Shown: positions 1-7,449, counted from the stretch's first letter. The stretch is 59,370 bases of DNA from Candidatus Gastranaerophilales bacterium (GCA_944322845.1 CALUQE010000011.1:1-59370); one strand, 5' to 3'. Translations and numbers: made by a program. The notes: generated by a model not told the origin, from the letters alone.

Positions 1-729
1 ACAAAAGATTGTGTTGATGCGTTTATAACAACATTTAATACAAATATTGCAAAAGCTATAGATGAAATGAATGCTTCCAATAAAGATTTTGATACGATAG
101 ATTTGGATTATAGTGCTGCCGGTAAGGATGAAAACGGAAATCCTATAACAGATGACGCAACAGGAGTTGATGTAAGTACTTTATACGCAACAGGTCAAGT
201 CTTGACAACAAAAAAACGCGGCGCAGATTATTATTTGAATCTTGCTGAAACAATGATTGATAATATGAAATCCCAGATGCTTAAAAAAACAAAAGCAATG
301 TGCGATGCAAATGGAGTAGAATTTGATAATAATGTATTTAATACATTGTTTAATAATGCAAAATCCATAGCTATAAATGCCGGTGTTACCGGAGTTAATG
401 CAAAGGGTGCCTCTGTAAGCTTTGGAAGTACTGCTATCGGAGCCGGTGTCGGAGTCGGGATTGTAGGAGCTACAGGTGCTGCAGTTGGAACTGCTGTCGC
501 CGGAACAGTTGGTGCAGCATTATTTGGAGCCGGTGCTACTGTAGGATCAGTACTAGGTCCGATAGGAACAGCAGTAGGAGCTGTTGTCGGAGGTTTAATT
601 TCTCTCTTCGGAAGCGGCAATCATTCATCTTCGACGCTTGATACAAGAACCCTTCTGGATACATTTACAGAACAATTCAAAACAAGCTTAACCGCTTGGG
701 TTGATTCAGAAAAAGCGAACAACGAATAA
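1..729 (+). CDS. Partial CDS: glycine-rich, membrane-active protein of unknown function (5' end missing)
   Basis: The frame is open from base 1, so the gene starts outside the window; an internal ATG at 67 is not a convincing start because coding sequence continues upstream of it. The 242 visible residues begin with a polar, partly helical region. A long Gly/Ala/Val-rich hydrophobic stretch follows (about fragment residues 143-205) with GxxxG-like spacing such as GAGVGVGIVGATGAAVG, then a short polar tail. Such glycine-zipper segments insert in membranes in some bacteriocins, pore formers and holin-like proteins, but no family is recognised. The gene is followed at once by a strong terminator. 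The hydrophobic segment is clear; the function is not. Confidence 0.6.
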   Translation, partial: TKDCVDAFITTFNTNIAKAIDEMNASNKDFDTIDLDYSAAGKDENGNPITDDATGVDVSTLYATGQVLTTKKRGADYYLNLAETMIDNMKSQMLKKTKAMCDANGVEFDNNVFNTLFNNAKSIAINAGVTGVNAKGASVSFGSTAIGAGVGVGIVGATGAAVGTAVAGTVGAALFGAGATVGSVLGPIGTAVGAVVGGLISLFGSGNHSSSTLDTRTLLDTFTEQFKTSLTAWVDSEKANNE

Positions 730-744
730 GTTGTTTAGAAATCA

Positions 745-776
745 GGGCGGACTGCAAATGCAGTCCGCCCTTTTTT
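745..776 (+). terminator. Rho-independent terminator of the glycine-rich gene
   Basis: A perfect 12-bp inverted repeat (GGGCGGACTGCA at 745-756, partner at 759-770) is followed directly by six T. It lies 15 bases after the stop codon at 729. Confidence 0.92.
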
Positions 777-831
777 AATTCTTTTTACAATTAAACTTTG
801 CCTTTTAAGATTAAATTAATATAATATTATT

Positions 832-1479
832 ATGAAAAAGTTTTTAACCTGTTTAATATTATTGAGCATAACACTTCCTTCGCAGGCTTTTTTCTGGAAC
901 AGGAAAGATAAGGCGCTTGAAAAAGAGCTTCAGGGAAAAGGTTACGCCGGCACACTTCCAAGTCTTGGAGATAAAATAGAAAAATCCAAAACAAAAGTTA
1001 CGACTCCAATATTTGAATCTCAGGAAAATTTTAATGATCCTGCAGATTTGAAGCCAGTTCCAAAAGATAATCCGGCGTTTATCAATATTATTCAGAAAAA
1101 AGACAAGACATCCGATTTCGCGGATGATGCTAATGAAATAATTCCAATGCTTGAAAAGCTGGTCGATAGTATAGAAGATAATGAAAGTTTACAGCTTTTT
1201 ATAACAAAAGCTAATTTACTGACTTTAAACATTGATAATCTTGCAGAAAAATACAATGGCAAGCCTGAAAGTTATTATGAATCATTCAGAAAACTGCAAG
1301 AAGTTAATAACTATGTAAAATCAATTTCTACTTTGAGACGGGAAGCTGTTACATACCAGAGGTACCTGGCATATTCAACTACCGGTTCTATCTACAATCC
1401 TGAAAATATTGCCCAGCAGCTCGAATACTTAGTAGAAGAACTTACAACTGCAATATTACTTTTAAAAGAAGAAGGATAA
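832..1479 (+). CDS. Secreted or periplasmic helical protein, unknown function
   Basis: The protein has 215 residues. An N-terminal signal peptide is visible: MKK, a hydrophobic core, then a likely signal peptidase I site at PSQA before FFWNR. The rest is charged and predicted helical, rich in Lys, Glu and Leu, with no cysteine for lipid attachment and no recognised catalytic motif. It stands alone between a terminator upstream and the convergent polA gene, whose stop lies 10 bases away. A periplasmic structural or adaptor role is possible but only a guess. Confidence 0.65.
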   Translation: MKKFLTCLILLSITLPSQAFFWNRKDKALEKELQGKGYAGTLPSLGDKIEKSKTKVTTPIFESQENFNDPADLKPVPKDNPAFINIIQKKDKTSDFADDANEIIPMLEKLVDSIEDNESLQLFITKANLLTLNIDNLAEKYNGKPESYYESFRKLQEVNNYVKSISTLRREAVTYQRYLAYSTTGSIYNPENIAQQLEYLVEELTTAILLLKEEG

Positions 1480-1489
1480 AAATTTTCTA

Positions 1490-4168
1490 TTATTCTCTCC
1501 AGCTTGTCCCGCAATTTACGTCAACAACAAGCGGAACTTGGAGCGGCTGTTTAAGTTCCATACAGCGAACCGCAAGTTCTTTTACTGTTTCAAGTTCTAT
1601 TTTCGGGACTTCAAACACAAGTTCGTCGTGAACCTGCATAATCATTCGGGATTTTAAATTCTTTTCCTCCAATTCCCGCTCAACATCTATCATTGCCATC
1701 TTAATTAAATCCGCGGCAGTTCCCTGAAGCGGCTGATTTATTGCGGCTCTCTGTGCAAACTCCCTTATCTGGAAATTTGAACTCTGGAGTTCTGAAGCCA
1801 GATATCTTTTGCGGCCAAATATCGTCTCTACATATCCGTGTTTATTGACAAAATCAATTTCATAATTCATATAATCCTTAACGCCCGGATAAGTTTCAAA
1901 ATATTTATCGATAAATTCCTGCGCCTCAGTTGGAGAAATTCCCAAATTCTTAGCCAGACCATACTTTGACTGACCGTATACGATTCCGAAATTAACCGCC
2001 TTCGCGCGTCTGCGCATCTCTTTTGTAACTTCATCAACTCCGACACCAAAAACTTTTGACGCCGTCATTGTGTGAATATCCTCACCCGACGTAAAGGCGT
2101 GTATCAAATGTTTATCTCCGGAGACATGTGCCAGAAGCCTCAATTCAATCTGCGAATAATCTGCAGACAGAATCAGAGAATTTTCTTTATCCATAGTACA
2201 AAATGCCGAACGGATTTTATTTCCTTCTTCCGTTCTTATAGGAATATTTTGCAAATTCGGATTTGATGAAGATAAGCGGCCTGTTACGGTAAGCGCCTGA
2301 TTATAAGTAGTATGGATTCTGCCGTCACGCTTGCTTATCAGAGTCGGCAAAACATCTGTATAAGTGGATTTTAACTTAGAAAATTTTCTGTGCTGCAAAA
2401 TGTAATCGCAAATCTCATACTCCTGCGCGAGTTCTTCCAGAACTTCAGCACTTGTGGAACGCGACTTTTTCTTCTTTGTTTTAAGCTCCAGTTTATCAAA
2501 AAGAACTTCCGCAACCTGTTTCGGAGAATTAATATTAAAAGGACCGCCCGCCAGCTGATAAATCAAATCCTCCAATTCCGCAAGCTTTTCAGTCATATAG
2601 GAGGAAAGCTCTTTCAAATAATCAACGTCAATGGCGACTCCCGTATGCTCCATTTTTGCAAGCACAATTGTGAGCGGAATTTCAATCTCATTAACAAGTT
2701 TTTGCTCCTTTGGTTCAAGATGAGTCTGCCAGTAATCATACAGGCGAAATATTGTATAAGCCTCATCACAATACCTCTTTTCGCCCTCATCTTCATCAGC
2801 CATCATGTGGCTTAAAAAATCAAGAGCCTGCGCTTCAAGTATGTGTTTTCGATTAGGATCTTTTACATAACTAGCAAGCAAAACATCATATTCCAAGCCC
2901 TTAGGAGAAAATCCGTTATTTAAAAGCAAATGATAATCAGACTTCGCATCATAACCGACCTTCTTTATATCCGGATTTTCAACGATTTCTTTAATTTGAG
3001 GAATAAATTCTTCTGAAAAATAATAATTATCCCCGTTAGAAATTGCGCAACCGGTAATTAATTCGTTATTAGAATACCATTTGACGGCAATTCTTTTAGA
3101 AGCATTTATTTTTTCAATAATTGACGCTATATTATCCGGATTTGCAACTTCATACTCAAACTTTTTATCGTCTACTGTCTTTTTTATCGCCTGAGAGAAC
3201 AAATTTTGCTGAACATTTTCTGCCACTGTTACGGGTTGAGAGAACAAACTCAAATTCTGCGCTTCTTCCTGCGGCATTTCTGAATTAAATGACGAAAGAA
3301 TTCTATCTATATTTTTTATAAAAGTATAAAACTGCATTTTTCTCAAAAAAGCAGAAACATTCTCTAATTTCGGAAGCGTAACGGAGGCTTTGTCAATATC
3401 AAAATCAATATCGACATCGCGAATAATTGTTGCAAGATCTTTTGAAAGAATTGCGATTTCTTTTCCGTCACAAATCTTTTGCTTAACAGCTTTTTCAGGA
3501 ATATTTTCGCAATCGGCAAGAACTTCTTCAAGGTGCGGATATCTGTTCAAAAGTTTTTGCGCAGTCTTTTCTCCGATACCTTCAATCCCCGGAATATTAT
3601 CGGAAGTATCACCTCTCAGCCCCTTATAATCCGTTATCTGGTTCGGATAAACGCCGAGTTTTTCATAAACCTTATTCCAGTCGTATTCAACAAGCTCACC
3701 CTTGGAAGGTATCAGAACTTTTACCGTTCCTTCAGTATCTATAAGCTGAAAACTGTCCTGATCACCAGTTAGAATAAGAGTATTATGTCCTTTTTCAGAC
3801 GCGAGTTTAGAAATTGTTCCGATAATATCGTCCGCTTCAAAACCTTCCTTGGTAATAATAGGGATATCAAACGCTTTTAAGCCGTCGCAGATTACTCCAA
3901 TCTGGCTTCTTAATGTATCCGGCATTGCTTCTCTGTTAGCCTTGTATTCTTCAAACTTTTCTGTTCTGAAAGTTCTTCTGCCAACATCAAAAGCTACCGC
4001 AATAAAATCAGGATGAATTTTTGCAAGAAGATCAAACACAGCTTTAAAGAACCCGTAAACTGCCCAGGTCGGCTGATTTTCAGAATTCTTCATCGCGGTT
4101 CTTTCAAGCGCAAAAAACTGCCTGTAAGCTAAAGCGTGACCGTCTATTAAAATCAAAGTTTTTGACAT
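1490..4168 (-). CDS. polA: DNA polymerase I
   Basis: This 892-residue protein fills gaps, removes RNA primers and does repair synthesis. The N-terminal 5'-3' exonuclease domain (about 1-290) starts LILIDGHALAYR and has the helix-hairpin-helix run GIEGIGEKTAQKLL. A middle 3'-5' exonuclease-like domain follows. The C-terminal polymerase domain carries motif A DYSQIELR, motif B KAVNFGIVYGQ and motif C QVHDELVFE. The exonuclease-like domain lacks the metal-binding D-x-E of motif I: the matching strand reads IAVKWYS. Proofreading is therefore probably lost, as in several Bacillus and Thermus PolA enzymes. The start at 4168 has a GGGAG site upstream; an in-frame ATG at 4195 lacks one. The gene is divergent from the nucleotidyltransferase at 4236. 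Confidence 0.96.
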   Translation of the reverse strand: MSKTLILIDGHALAYRQFFALERTAMKNSENQPTWAVYGFFKAVFDLLAKIHPDFIAVAFDVGRRTFRTEKFEEYKANREAMPDTLRSQIGVICDGLKAFDIPIITKEGFEADDIIGTISKLASEKGHNTLILTGDQDSFQLIDTEGTVKVLIPSKGELVEYDWNKVYEKLGVYPNQITDYKGLRGDTSDNIPGIEGIGEKTAQKLLNRYPHLEEVLADCENIPEKAVKQKICDGKEIAILSKDLATIIRDVDIDFDIDKASVTLPKLENVSAFLRKMQFYTFIKNIDRILSSFNSEMPQEEAQNLSLFSQPVTVAENVQQNLFSQAIKKTVDDKKFEYEVANPDNIASIIEKINASKRIAVKWYSNNELITGCAISNGDNYYFSEEFIPQIKEIVENPDIKKVGYDAKSDYHLLLNNGFSPKGLEYDVLLASYVKDPNRKHILEAQALDFLSHMMADEDEGEKRYCDEAYTIFRLYDYWQTHLEPKEQKLVNEIEIPLTIVLAKMEHTGVAIDVDYLKELSSYMTEKLAELEDLIYQLAGGPFNINSPKQVAEVLFDKLELKTKKKKSRSTSAEVLEELAQEYEICDYILQHRKFSKLKSTYTDVLPTLISKRDGRIHTTYNQALTVTGRLSSSNPNLQNIPIRTEEGNKIRSAFCTMDKENSLILSADYSQIELRLLAHVSGDKHLIHAFTSGEDIHTMTASKVFGVGVDEVTKEMRRRAKAVNFGIVYGQSKYGLAKNLGISPTEAQEFIDKYFETYPGVKDYMNYEIDFVNKHGYVETIFGRKRYLASELQSSNFQIREFAQRAAINQPLQGTAADLIKMAMIDVERELEEKNLKSRMIMQVHDELVFEVPKIELETVKELAVRCMELKQPLQVPLVVDVNCGTSWRE

Positions 4169-4235
4169 ATAATACTCCCATCTGTTAAACAGCATTATAC
4201 CATGACTGTGTTAAAATTATAAAAAAGGAGTATAT

Positions 4236-5027
4236 ATGCAAATCAACCGTAATCATGAAATCTTAATGGAAATGGTAGAGCATTATAAAAATCTTAAAGA
4301 GGTCGAATCAATAGGTCTGGGGGGCTCTTCCACCGCACAAATGGCAGATAATAAATCCGATTACGATATTTACATTTACGGGAAATCAGAACCTCCTGTT
4401 GAAGAAAGGCGCAAAATCGCAGAAAAATATGCAGATAAGCCGGAAATTGATAACCACTACTTTGAAACCGGCGACACTTTCAGGCTCAGAGAAACCGGAA
4501 AACCGATTGATATTATGTACCGCAATCCCGAGTTTATCGAAGGAAATATTAAATGGGTTTGGGAAGGACACAATGCTTCTTTAGGCTATACAACCTGCTT
4601 TGTGGATAATATTAAGAAAACAGAAATTCTCTACGACAAAAACGGCTGGTTAAAAGATGTGAAAGAAAGAGTTAACACCCCTTATCCGGAAAAATTGGCA
4701 GAAAATATTATCAAAAAGAATTTTGCATACCTTAAAGATGCAATGTTTTCATACCGTGACCAGATAGCCTCCGCGGTTGAACGCCTCGATTTTGTAAGCA
4801 TTAACCACAGATGCGCGGCGTTTCTTGCAAGTTATTTTGACGCAGTTTTTGCAAAAAACAGAGTTTTGAATCCGGGAGAAAAGAAGCTTATACCTTTTGC
4901 CCTCAAAAATTGTAAGATTTTACCGGAAAATTTTGAGCAGGATGTAAAAACTCTCGCCGTAGGCGACATAGAAAAACGCCTCCCGACAGCAGATAAAATG
5001 GTCGAAAATCTGAGAAAAATCCTCTAG
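4236..5027 (+). CDS. Minimal nucleotidyltransferase-fold protein (DUF4037-like)
   Basis: The 263-residue protein has the Pol-beta-type nucleotidyltransferase signature: GLGGSS at about residues 27-32, then DYD (D42, D44), and a third carboxylate candidate in PIDIMYRN. The helical C-terminal half resembles the DUF4037/HEPN-like region that accompanies such domains. Family members transfer nucleotides to antibiotics, proteins or small molecules; the substrate here cannot be read. A GGAG-type site precedes the ATG. The stop codon TAG runs into a tract of ten G. No partner antitoxin-like gene lies next to it, so a MNT/HEPN toxin-antitoxin role is not supported. Confidence 0.75.
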   Translation: MQINRNHEILMEMVEHYKNLKEVESIGLGGSSTAQMADNKSDYDIYIYGKSEPPVEERRKIAEKYADKPEIDNHYFETGDTFRLRETGKPIDIMYRNPEFIEGNIKWVWEGHNASLGYTTCFVDNIKKTEILYDKNGWLKDVKERVNTPYPEKLAENIIKKNFAYLKDAMFSYRDQIASAVERLDFVSINHRCAAFLASYFDAVFAKNRVLNPGEKKLIPFALKNCKILPENFEQDVKTLAVGDIEKRLPTADKMVENLRKIL

Positions 5028-5036
5028 GGGGGGGGG
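5027..5036. repeat. Homopolymer of ten G at the 3' end of the nucleotidyltransferase gene
   Basis: Ten consecutive G begin with the last base of the TAG stop codon. In this AT-rich context the tract is striking. Since it lies after the stop, length change would alter the 3' UTR and not the protein. Confidence 0.85.
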
Positions 5037-5048
5037 AAATACTTTACC

Positions 5049-5100
5049 CTTGTAGTTTTACTTTGAGGTTGACCGGTAGTTTCAACACCTGTTTGTTATA
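5049..5100 (+). repeat. Left copy of a 52-bp inverted repeat flanking rpsH
   Basis: This stretch, with core GAGGTTGACCGGTAGTTTCA, recurs in opposite orientation at 6087-6138 with three mismatches over 52 bases. The two copies lie on either side of rpsH, about 1 kb apart. They belong to a larger mosaic of dispersed repeat blocks in the spacers of this ribosomal gene cluster. Confidence 0.9.
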
Positions 5101-5102
5101 AA

Positions 5103-5124
5103 CCGACCAATTATCTACGTGCGG
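5103..5124 (+). repeat. Dispersed repeat block CCGACCAA...CTACGTGCG
   Basis: The block starts CCGACCAATTATCTACGTGC and recurs at 5210-5236 (same strand) and, inverted, at 6048-6072, 6159-6180 and 6838-6863. The CTACGTGCGTAG part is itself a small palindrome when complete. All copies here are in spacers around rpsH and rplF. Confidence 0.85.
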
Positions 5125-5209
5125 AGGTAAATCTAAACCTCCAATTTGTATGCCCACTTTGAGGAACACCATTAGGTTCATTTTTAACTTGCTACCATGC
5201 TTATGTGTT

Positions 5210-5236
5210 CCGACCAATTATCTACGTGCGTAGCAC
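5210..5236 (+). repeat. Second copy of the CCGACCAA...CTACGTGCG block
   Basis: This copy retains the full palindrome CTACGTGCGTAG and ends GCAC. It directly abuts the hairpin at 5243-5263. Confidence 0.85.
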
Positions 5237-5263
5237 AAAAAAAAGAGCCGTTTTGTGGCTCTT
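5237..5263 (-). terminator. Orphan Rho-independent terminator facing left
   Basis: An inverted repeat AAGAGCC / GGCTCTT (5243-5249 and 5257-5263, 7-nt loop) has an A-run on its left. On the minus strand this becomes a hairpin followed by a long U tract. No minus-strand gene lies to its right before rpsH (+), so it has no obvious client. Confidence 0.7.
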
Positions 5264-5410
5264 GGAATTAAGAATAGCTGGAAGTATGAAAAAGATTTAA
5301 TAATTATATTAAATCAGGATTTCTATAAAAAAACTATCAGCAAGGTGGGGAATATTTTTTGTAAAAAGTACACTTAATCATGCAAATATTAAGTAATATG
5401 ACAAAAAGTA

Positions 5411-5651
5411 TTGCAATTAGGGCATGCCCATGCTAGTATAAGCTTGTCGGACTGCTAAAGAACGCTTTTTATGAGCAAAAATTAATTTAGCAAGCGGCGA
5501 GTAGAATGGATACTCCGGAACGGGGTAAGTGATATAAAGCCGAAAAGCAGAGTAGGTAGCGTGTTAGTAAAATAAGCGCGGCAGTACTCAATTCCAAAAA
5601 GCTTGATATCCGCACACAATTCCGGAAGTCCGCAAGAGAAAAGGAAAAAAG
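5411..5651 (+). promoter_or_regulatory. rpsH promoter and ~200-nt untranslated leader
   Basis: A TTGCAA box (5411-5416) and TAGTAT box (5434-5439) are spaced 17 bp apart with an extended TG just before the -10. Transcription should start near 5446, leaving about 200 nt before the rpsH ATG at 5652. The leader is richer in G/C than nearby spacers. It has short complementary segments, for example CTCCGGAA near 5512 and TTCCGGA near 5622, so it may fold into a regulatory structure. No known ribosomal leader or riboswitch was recognised. The whole 5028-5651 spacer holds no credible gene. Confidence 0.6.
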
Positions 5652-6047
5652 ATGAACACAGATCCAATAGCAGATATGCTAACAAGAATCAGAAACGCTA
5701 ACGTCGTTTCTCATCCGTCAGTTGAAATGCCTTCTTCAAAATTAAAAGTAGCTTTAGCTAAGCTTTTGAAATCAGAAGGTTACATCAACGACTACTCTGA
5801 AAGAGCAGAAGGCCACTTCAAATACTTAACAATCGAATTGAAGTATGACGAAGCAAACAAACCGGTTATTACAAACTTAAAAAGAGTTTCAAAACCTGGT
5901 TTAAGAAACTACTGCAAAGCTAAAAACTTACCGCAGGTACTTGGCGGCATGGGTATTGCAATCGTTTCTACAAGCAAAGGTTTATTGACTGACCGTAAGG
6001 CAAGAAAAGAAAACCTCGGCGGTGAAATCCTCTGCTACGTCTGGTAG
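5652..6047 (+). CDS. rpsH: Small ribosomal subunit protein S8
   Basis: The 131-residue protein has the usual S8 length and the family start [17 protein letters not shown] and end [20 protein letters not shown]. It binds the central domain of 16S rRNA during 30S assembly. AAGGAAAAAAG precedes the ATG. In most bacteria rpsH follows rpsN directly in the spc operon. Here rpsN ends a minus-strand operon at 10.5 kb, and rpsH sits about 4.5 kb away on the other strand with its own promoter. It is framed by an inverted repeat at 5049-5100 and 6087-6138. Confidence 0.97.
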   Translation: MNTDPIADMLTRIRNANVVSHPSVEMPSSKLKVALAKLLKSEGYINDYSERAEGHFKYLTIELKYDEANKPVITNLKRVSKPGLRNYCKAKNLPQVLGGMGIAIVSTSKGLLTDRKARKENLGGEILCYVW

Positions 6048-6180
6048 TGCTACGCACGTAGAATTTGGTCGGTTGACAGAGGTAAATATAACAAGCAGGT
6101 CTTGAAACTACCGGTCAACCTCAAAGCAAAACTACAAGTCGTAAGGTGAGATTTACCCCCGCACGTAGACATTTGGTCGG
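6048..6180 (-). repeat. Composite repeat block downstream of rpsH
   Basis: It starts at the base after the rpsH stop. From left to right it holds an inverted CTACGTGCG/CCGACCAA block (6048-6072), a GGTTGACAGAGG motif shared with 6863-6873, the right copy of the 52-bp inverted repeat (6087-6138), and another CTACGTGCG/CCGACCAA block (6159-6180). The arrangement mirrors 5049-5236 in reverse. Confidence 0.88.
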
Positions 6181-6210
6181 AACAAATAAAAAAATAGTAA
6201 AAGTAGTCTA

Positions 6211-6238
6211 TTCACGATTCACTTTTCACTATTCACCA
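6211..6238 (+). repeat. Heptanucleotide tandem repeat, four units
   Basis: Four abutting 7-mers read TTCACGA, TTCACTT, TTCACTA and TTCACCA. Only the last two bases of the unit vary. Related units occur at 6874-6887 and 22485-22505. The form resembles the short tandemly repeated (STRR) heptamers known from cyanobacterial spacers. Confidence 0.85.
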
Positions 6239-6296
6239 GCACAAAACGGGTTCAATTGGCAGAAAAGCCCGTAAACAAAAAAAGGAGAAAATTAAT

Positions 6297-6836
6297 ATGT
6301 CAAGAATCGGTAAAAAACCAATCGAAATTCCTTCAGGTGTTGAAGTAAAAATCGAAGGAAATACAATCACAGTTAAAGGTTCTAAAGGTACAGAATCAGT
6401 AAGCTTCAGAGATGAAGTTAAGGTTTCTGTTGCAGATAACCATATTATCGTAGAACCAAACTCTGATGACAGAAAAACAAACGCTCTTCACGGTTTATAC
6501 AGAACTTTGATTGCAAACGCTGTTCACGGTGTTTCAGAAGGTTTTGAAAAGAAACTTGAAATCGTTGGTGTCGGCTACCGCGCTAACATGGAAGGCACTA
6601 AGCTTAACATGGCGCTCGGTTATTCCCACCCTGTTATCATTGAACCGCCTGCAGGTATTACATTATCTGTAGAAGCTAACACTAAAATCAGTGTTAAAGG
6701 TTCTAACAAGCAAACAGTAGGTGATGTTGCAGCATTCATCAGAAGCAAACGTCCGCCTGAAGTTTACAAAGGAAAAGGCGTTAAGTATGAAGGCGAACAC
6801 ATCAGACGTAAAGCCGGTAAAGCTGGCAAAAAATAG
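6297..6836 (+). CDS. rplF: Large ribosomal subunit protein L6
   Basis: The 179-residue protein matches L6 over its full length: MSRIGKKPIEIPSGVEV at the start and the C-terminal signature RPPEVYKGKGVKYEGE. It binds 23S rRNA near the GTPase-associated centre. AAAGGAG lies 7 bases before the ATG. A 249-bp repeat-filled spacer separates it from rpsH, where most bacteria have a few bases. Just upstream, ACGGG and CCCGT segments (about 6246-6272) can pair and may form a small leader hairpin. Confidence 0.97.
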   Translation: MSRIGKKPIEIPSGVEVKIEGNTITVKGSKGTESVSFRDEVKVSVADNHIIVEPNSDDRKTNALHGLYRTLIANAVHGVSEGFEKKLEIVGVGYRANMEGTKLNMALGYSHPVIIEPPAGITLSVEANTKISVKGSNKQTVGDVAAFIRSKRPPEVYKGKGVKYEGEHIRRKAGKAGKK

Positions 6837-6837
6837 T

Positions 6838-6918
6838 GTGCTACGCACGTAGACATTTGGTCGGTTGACAGAGCTCACTATTCACTAAAATAATATAGGT
6901 TGGGCATTCCTGCCCAAC
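6838..6918. repeat. rplF-rplR spacer: dispersed repeat block plus GTTGGGCA hairpin
   Basis: An inverted copy of the CTACGTGCG/CCGACCAA block occupies 6838-6863, followed by GGTTGACAGAG and two TTCACTA-like heptamers. A perfect 8-bp hairpin follows, GTTGGGCA at 6899-6906 and its partner at 6911-6918. There is no T-run, so the hairpin is not a canonical terminator. Confidence 0.8.
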
Positions 6919-6929
6919 AATAACTAAAA

Positions 6930-6970
6930 GCCCAGATGAATTCGTGATTAACCATCAAGAGAATTCGGGC
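6930..6970 (+). promoter_or_regulatory. Candidate leader hairpin before rplR
   Basis: GCCC (6930-6933) and GAATTC (6938-6943) can pair with GAATTC (6961-6966) and GGGC (6967-6970), enclosing a 17-nt loop. The structure ends just before the AAAGAAAAGAAAGG ribosome-binding region. It could control translation of rplR, but this is inference from pairing only. Confidence 0.4.
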
Positions 6971-6994
6971 AAAGAAAAGAAAGGTTAAAAAAAA

Positions 6995-7363
6995 ATGATT
7001 AAACAAGAAATTAGAAAACCAAAAGTACAAAAAAGACACAAAGCTATCAGGGTAAAAATTTCAGGAACTTCTGAATTCCCTAGATTAGCTGTTTATAGAA
7101 GCACAAAACACATTTATGCTCAGTTAATTGATGATGAAAAACATGTAACAATTTGTTCAGCTTCATCAGTTGACAAAGACCTTAAAGAAAAATTAGCTCA
7201 CGGCGGTAATATCGAAGCTGCAAAAGTTGTCGGTGAAGCTATCGCTAAAAAAGCTAAAAAAGCAGGCATTGAATGTGTTGTATTCGACAGAGGCGGCTTC
7301 CTATACCACGGTAGAGTTGCAGCTTTAGCTGAAGCAGCAAGAGAAGCTGGTTTAATGTTCTAA
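6995..7363 (+). CDS. rplR: Large ribosomal subunit protein L18
   Basis: The 122-residue protein is of normal L18 length, with the typical run [20 protein letters not shown] and the C-terminal [21 protein letters not shown]18 binds 5S rRNA and helps attach it to the 50S subunit. A purine-rich AAAGAAAGG precedes the start. The gene ends a three-gene + strand group (rpsH-rplF-rplR) closed by a terminator. rpsE, rpmD and rplO, which normally follow, are not in this window. Confidence 0.97.
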   Translation: MIKQEIRKPKVQKRHKAIRVKISGTSEFPRLAVYRSTKHIYAQLIDDEKHVTICSASSVDKDLKEKLAHGGNIEAAKVVGEAIAKKAKKAGIECVVFDRGGFLYHGRVAALAEAAREAGLMF

Positions 7364-7385
7364 TCCGGTGCTTAATATAAATTTC

Positions 7386-7423
7386 AAAAGACACTTTCTG
7401 ATTAGAAAGTGTCTTTTGTTTTT
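7386..7423 (+). terminator. Rho-independent terminator after rplR
   Basis: A 14-bp perfect stem (AAAAGACACTTTCT at 7386-7399, loop GATT, partner 7404-7417) is followed by GTTTTT. Confidence 0.95.
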
Positions 7424-7449
7424 ACATTTATTTACATTCATAGTTATGA

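Noticed and set aside
231..620. Minus-strand open frame with a Pro/Thr/Ala-rich product
   Set aside because: It is the mirror of the glycine-rich segment of the + strand gene; GGA/GCT codons read in reverse give Pro/Ser/Ala. No ribosome-binding site.
4236..5027. MNT/HEPN toxin-antitoxin pair
   Set aside because: No HEPN-type partner gene lies next to the nucleotidyltransferase; the neighbour is polA on the other strand.
5482..5685. Minus-strand open frame over the rpsH leader
   Set aside because: Its product is Leu/Cys/Phe-rich without a start site and overlaps the rpsH start; it is more likely an effect of the leader sequence.
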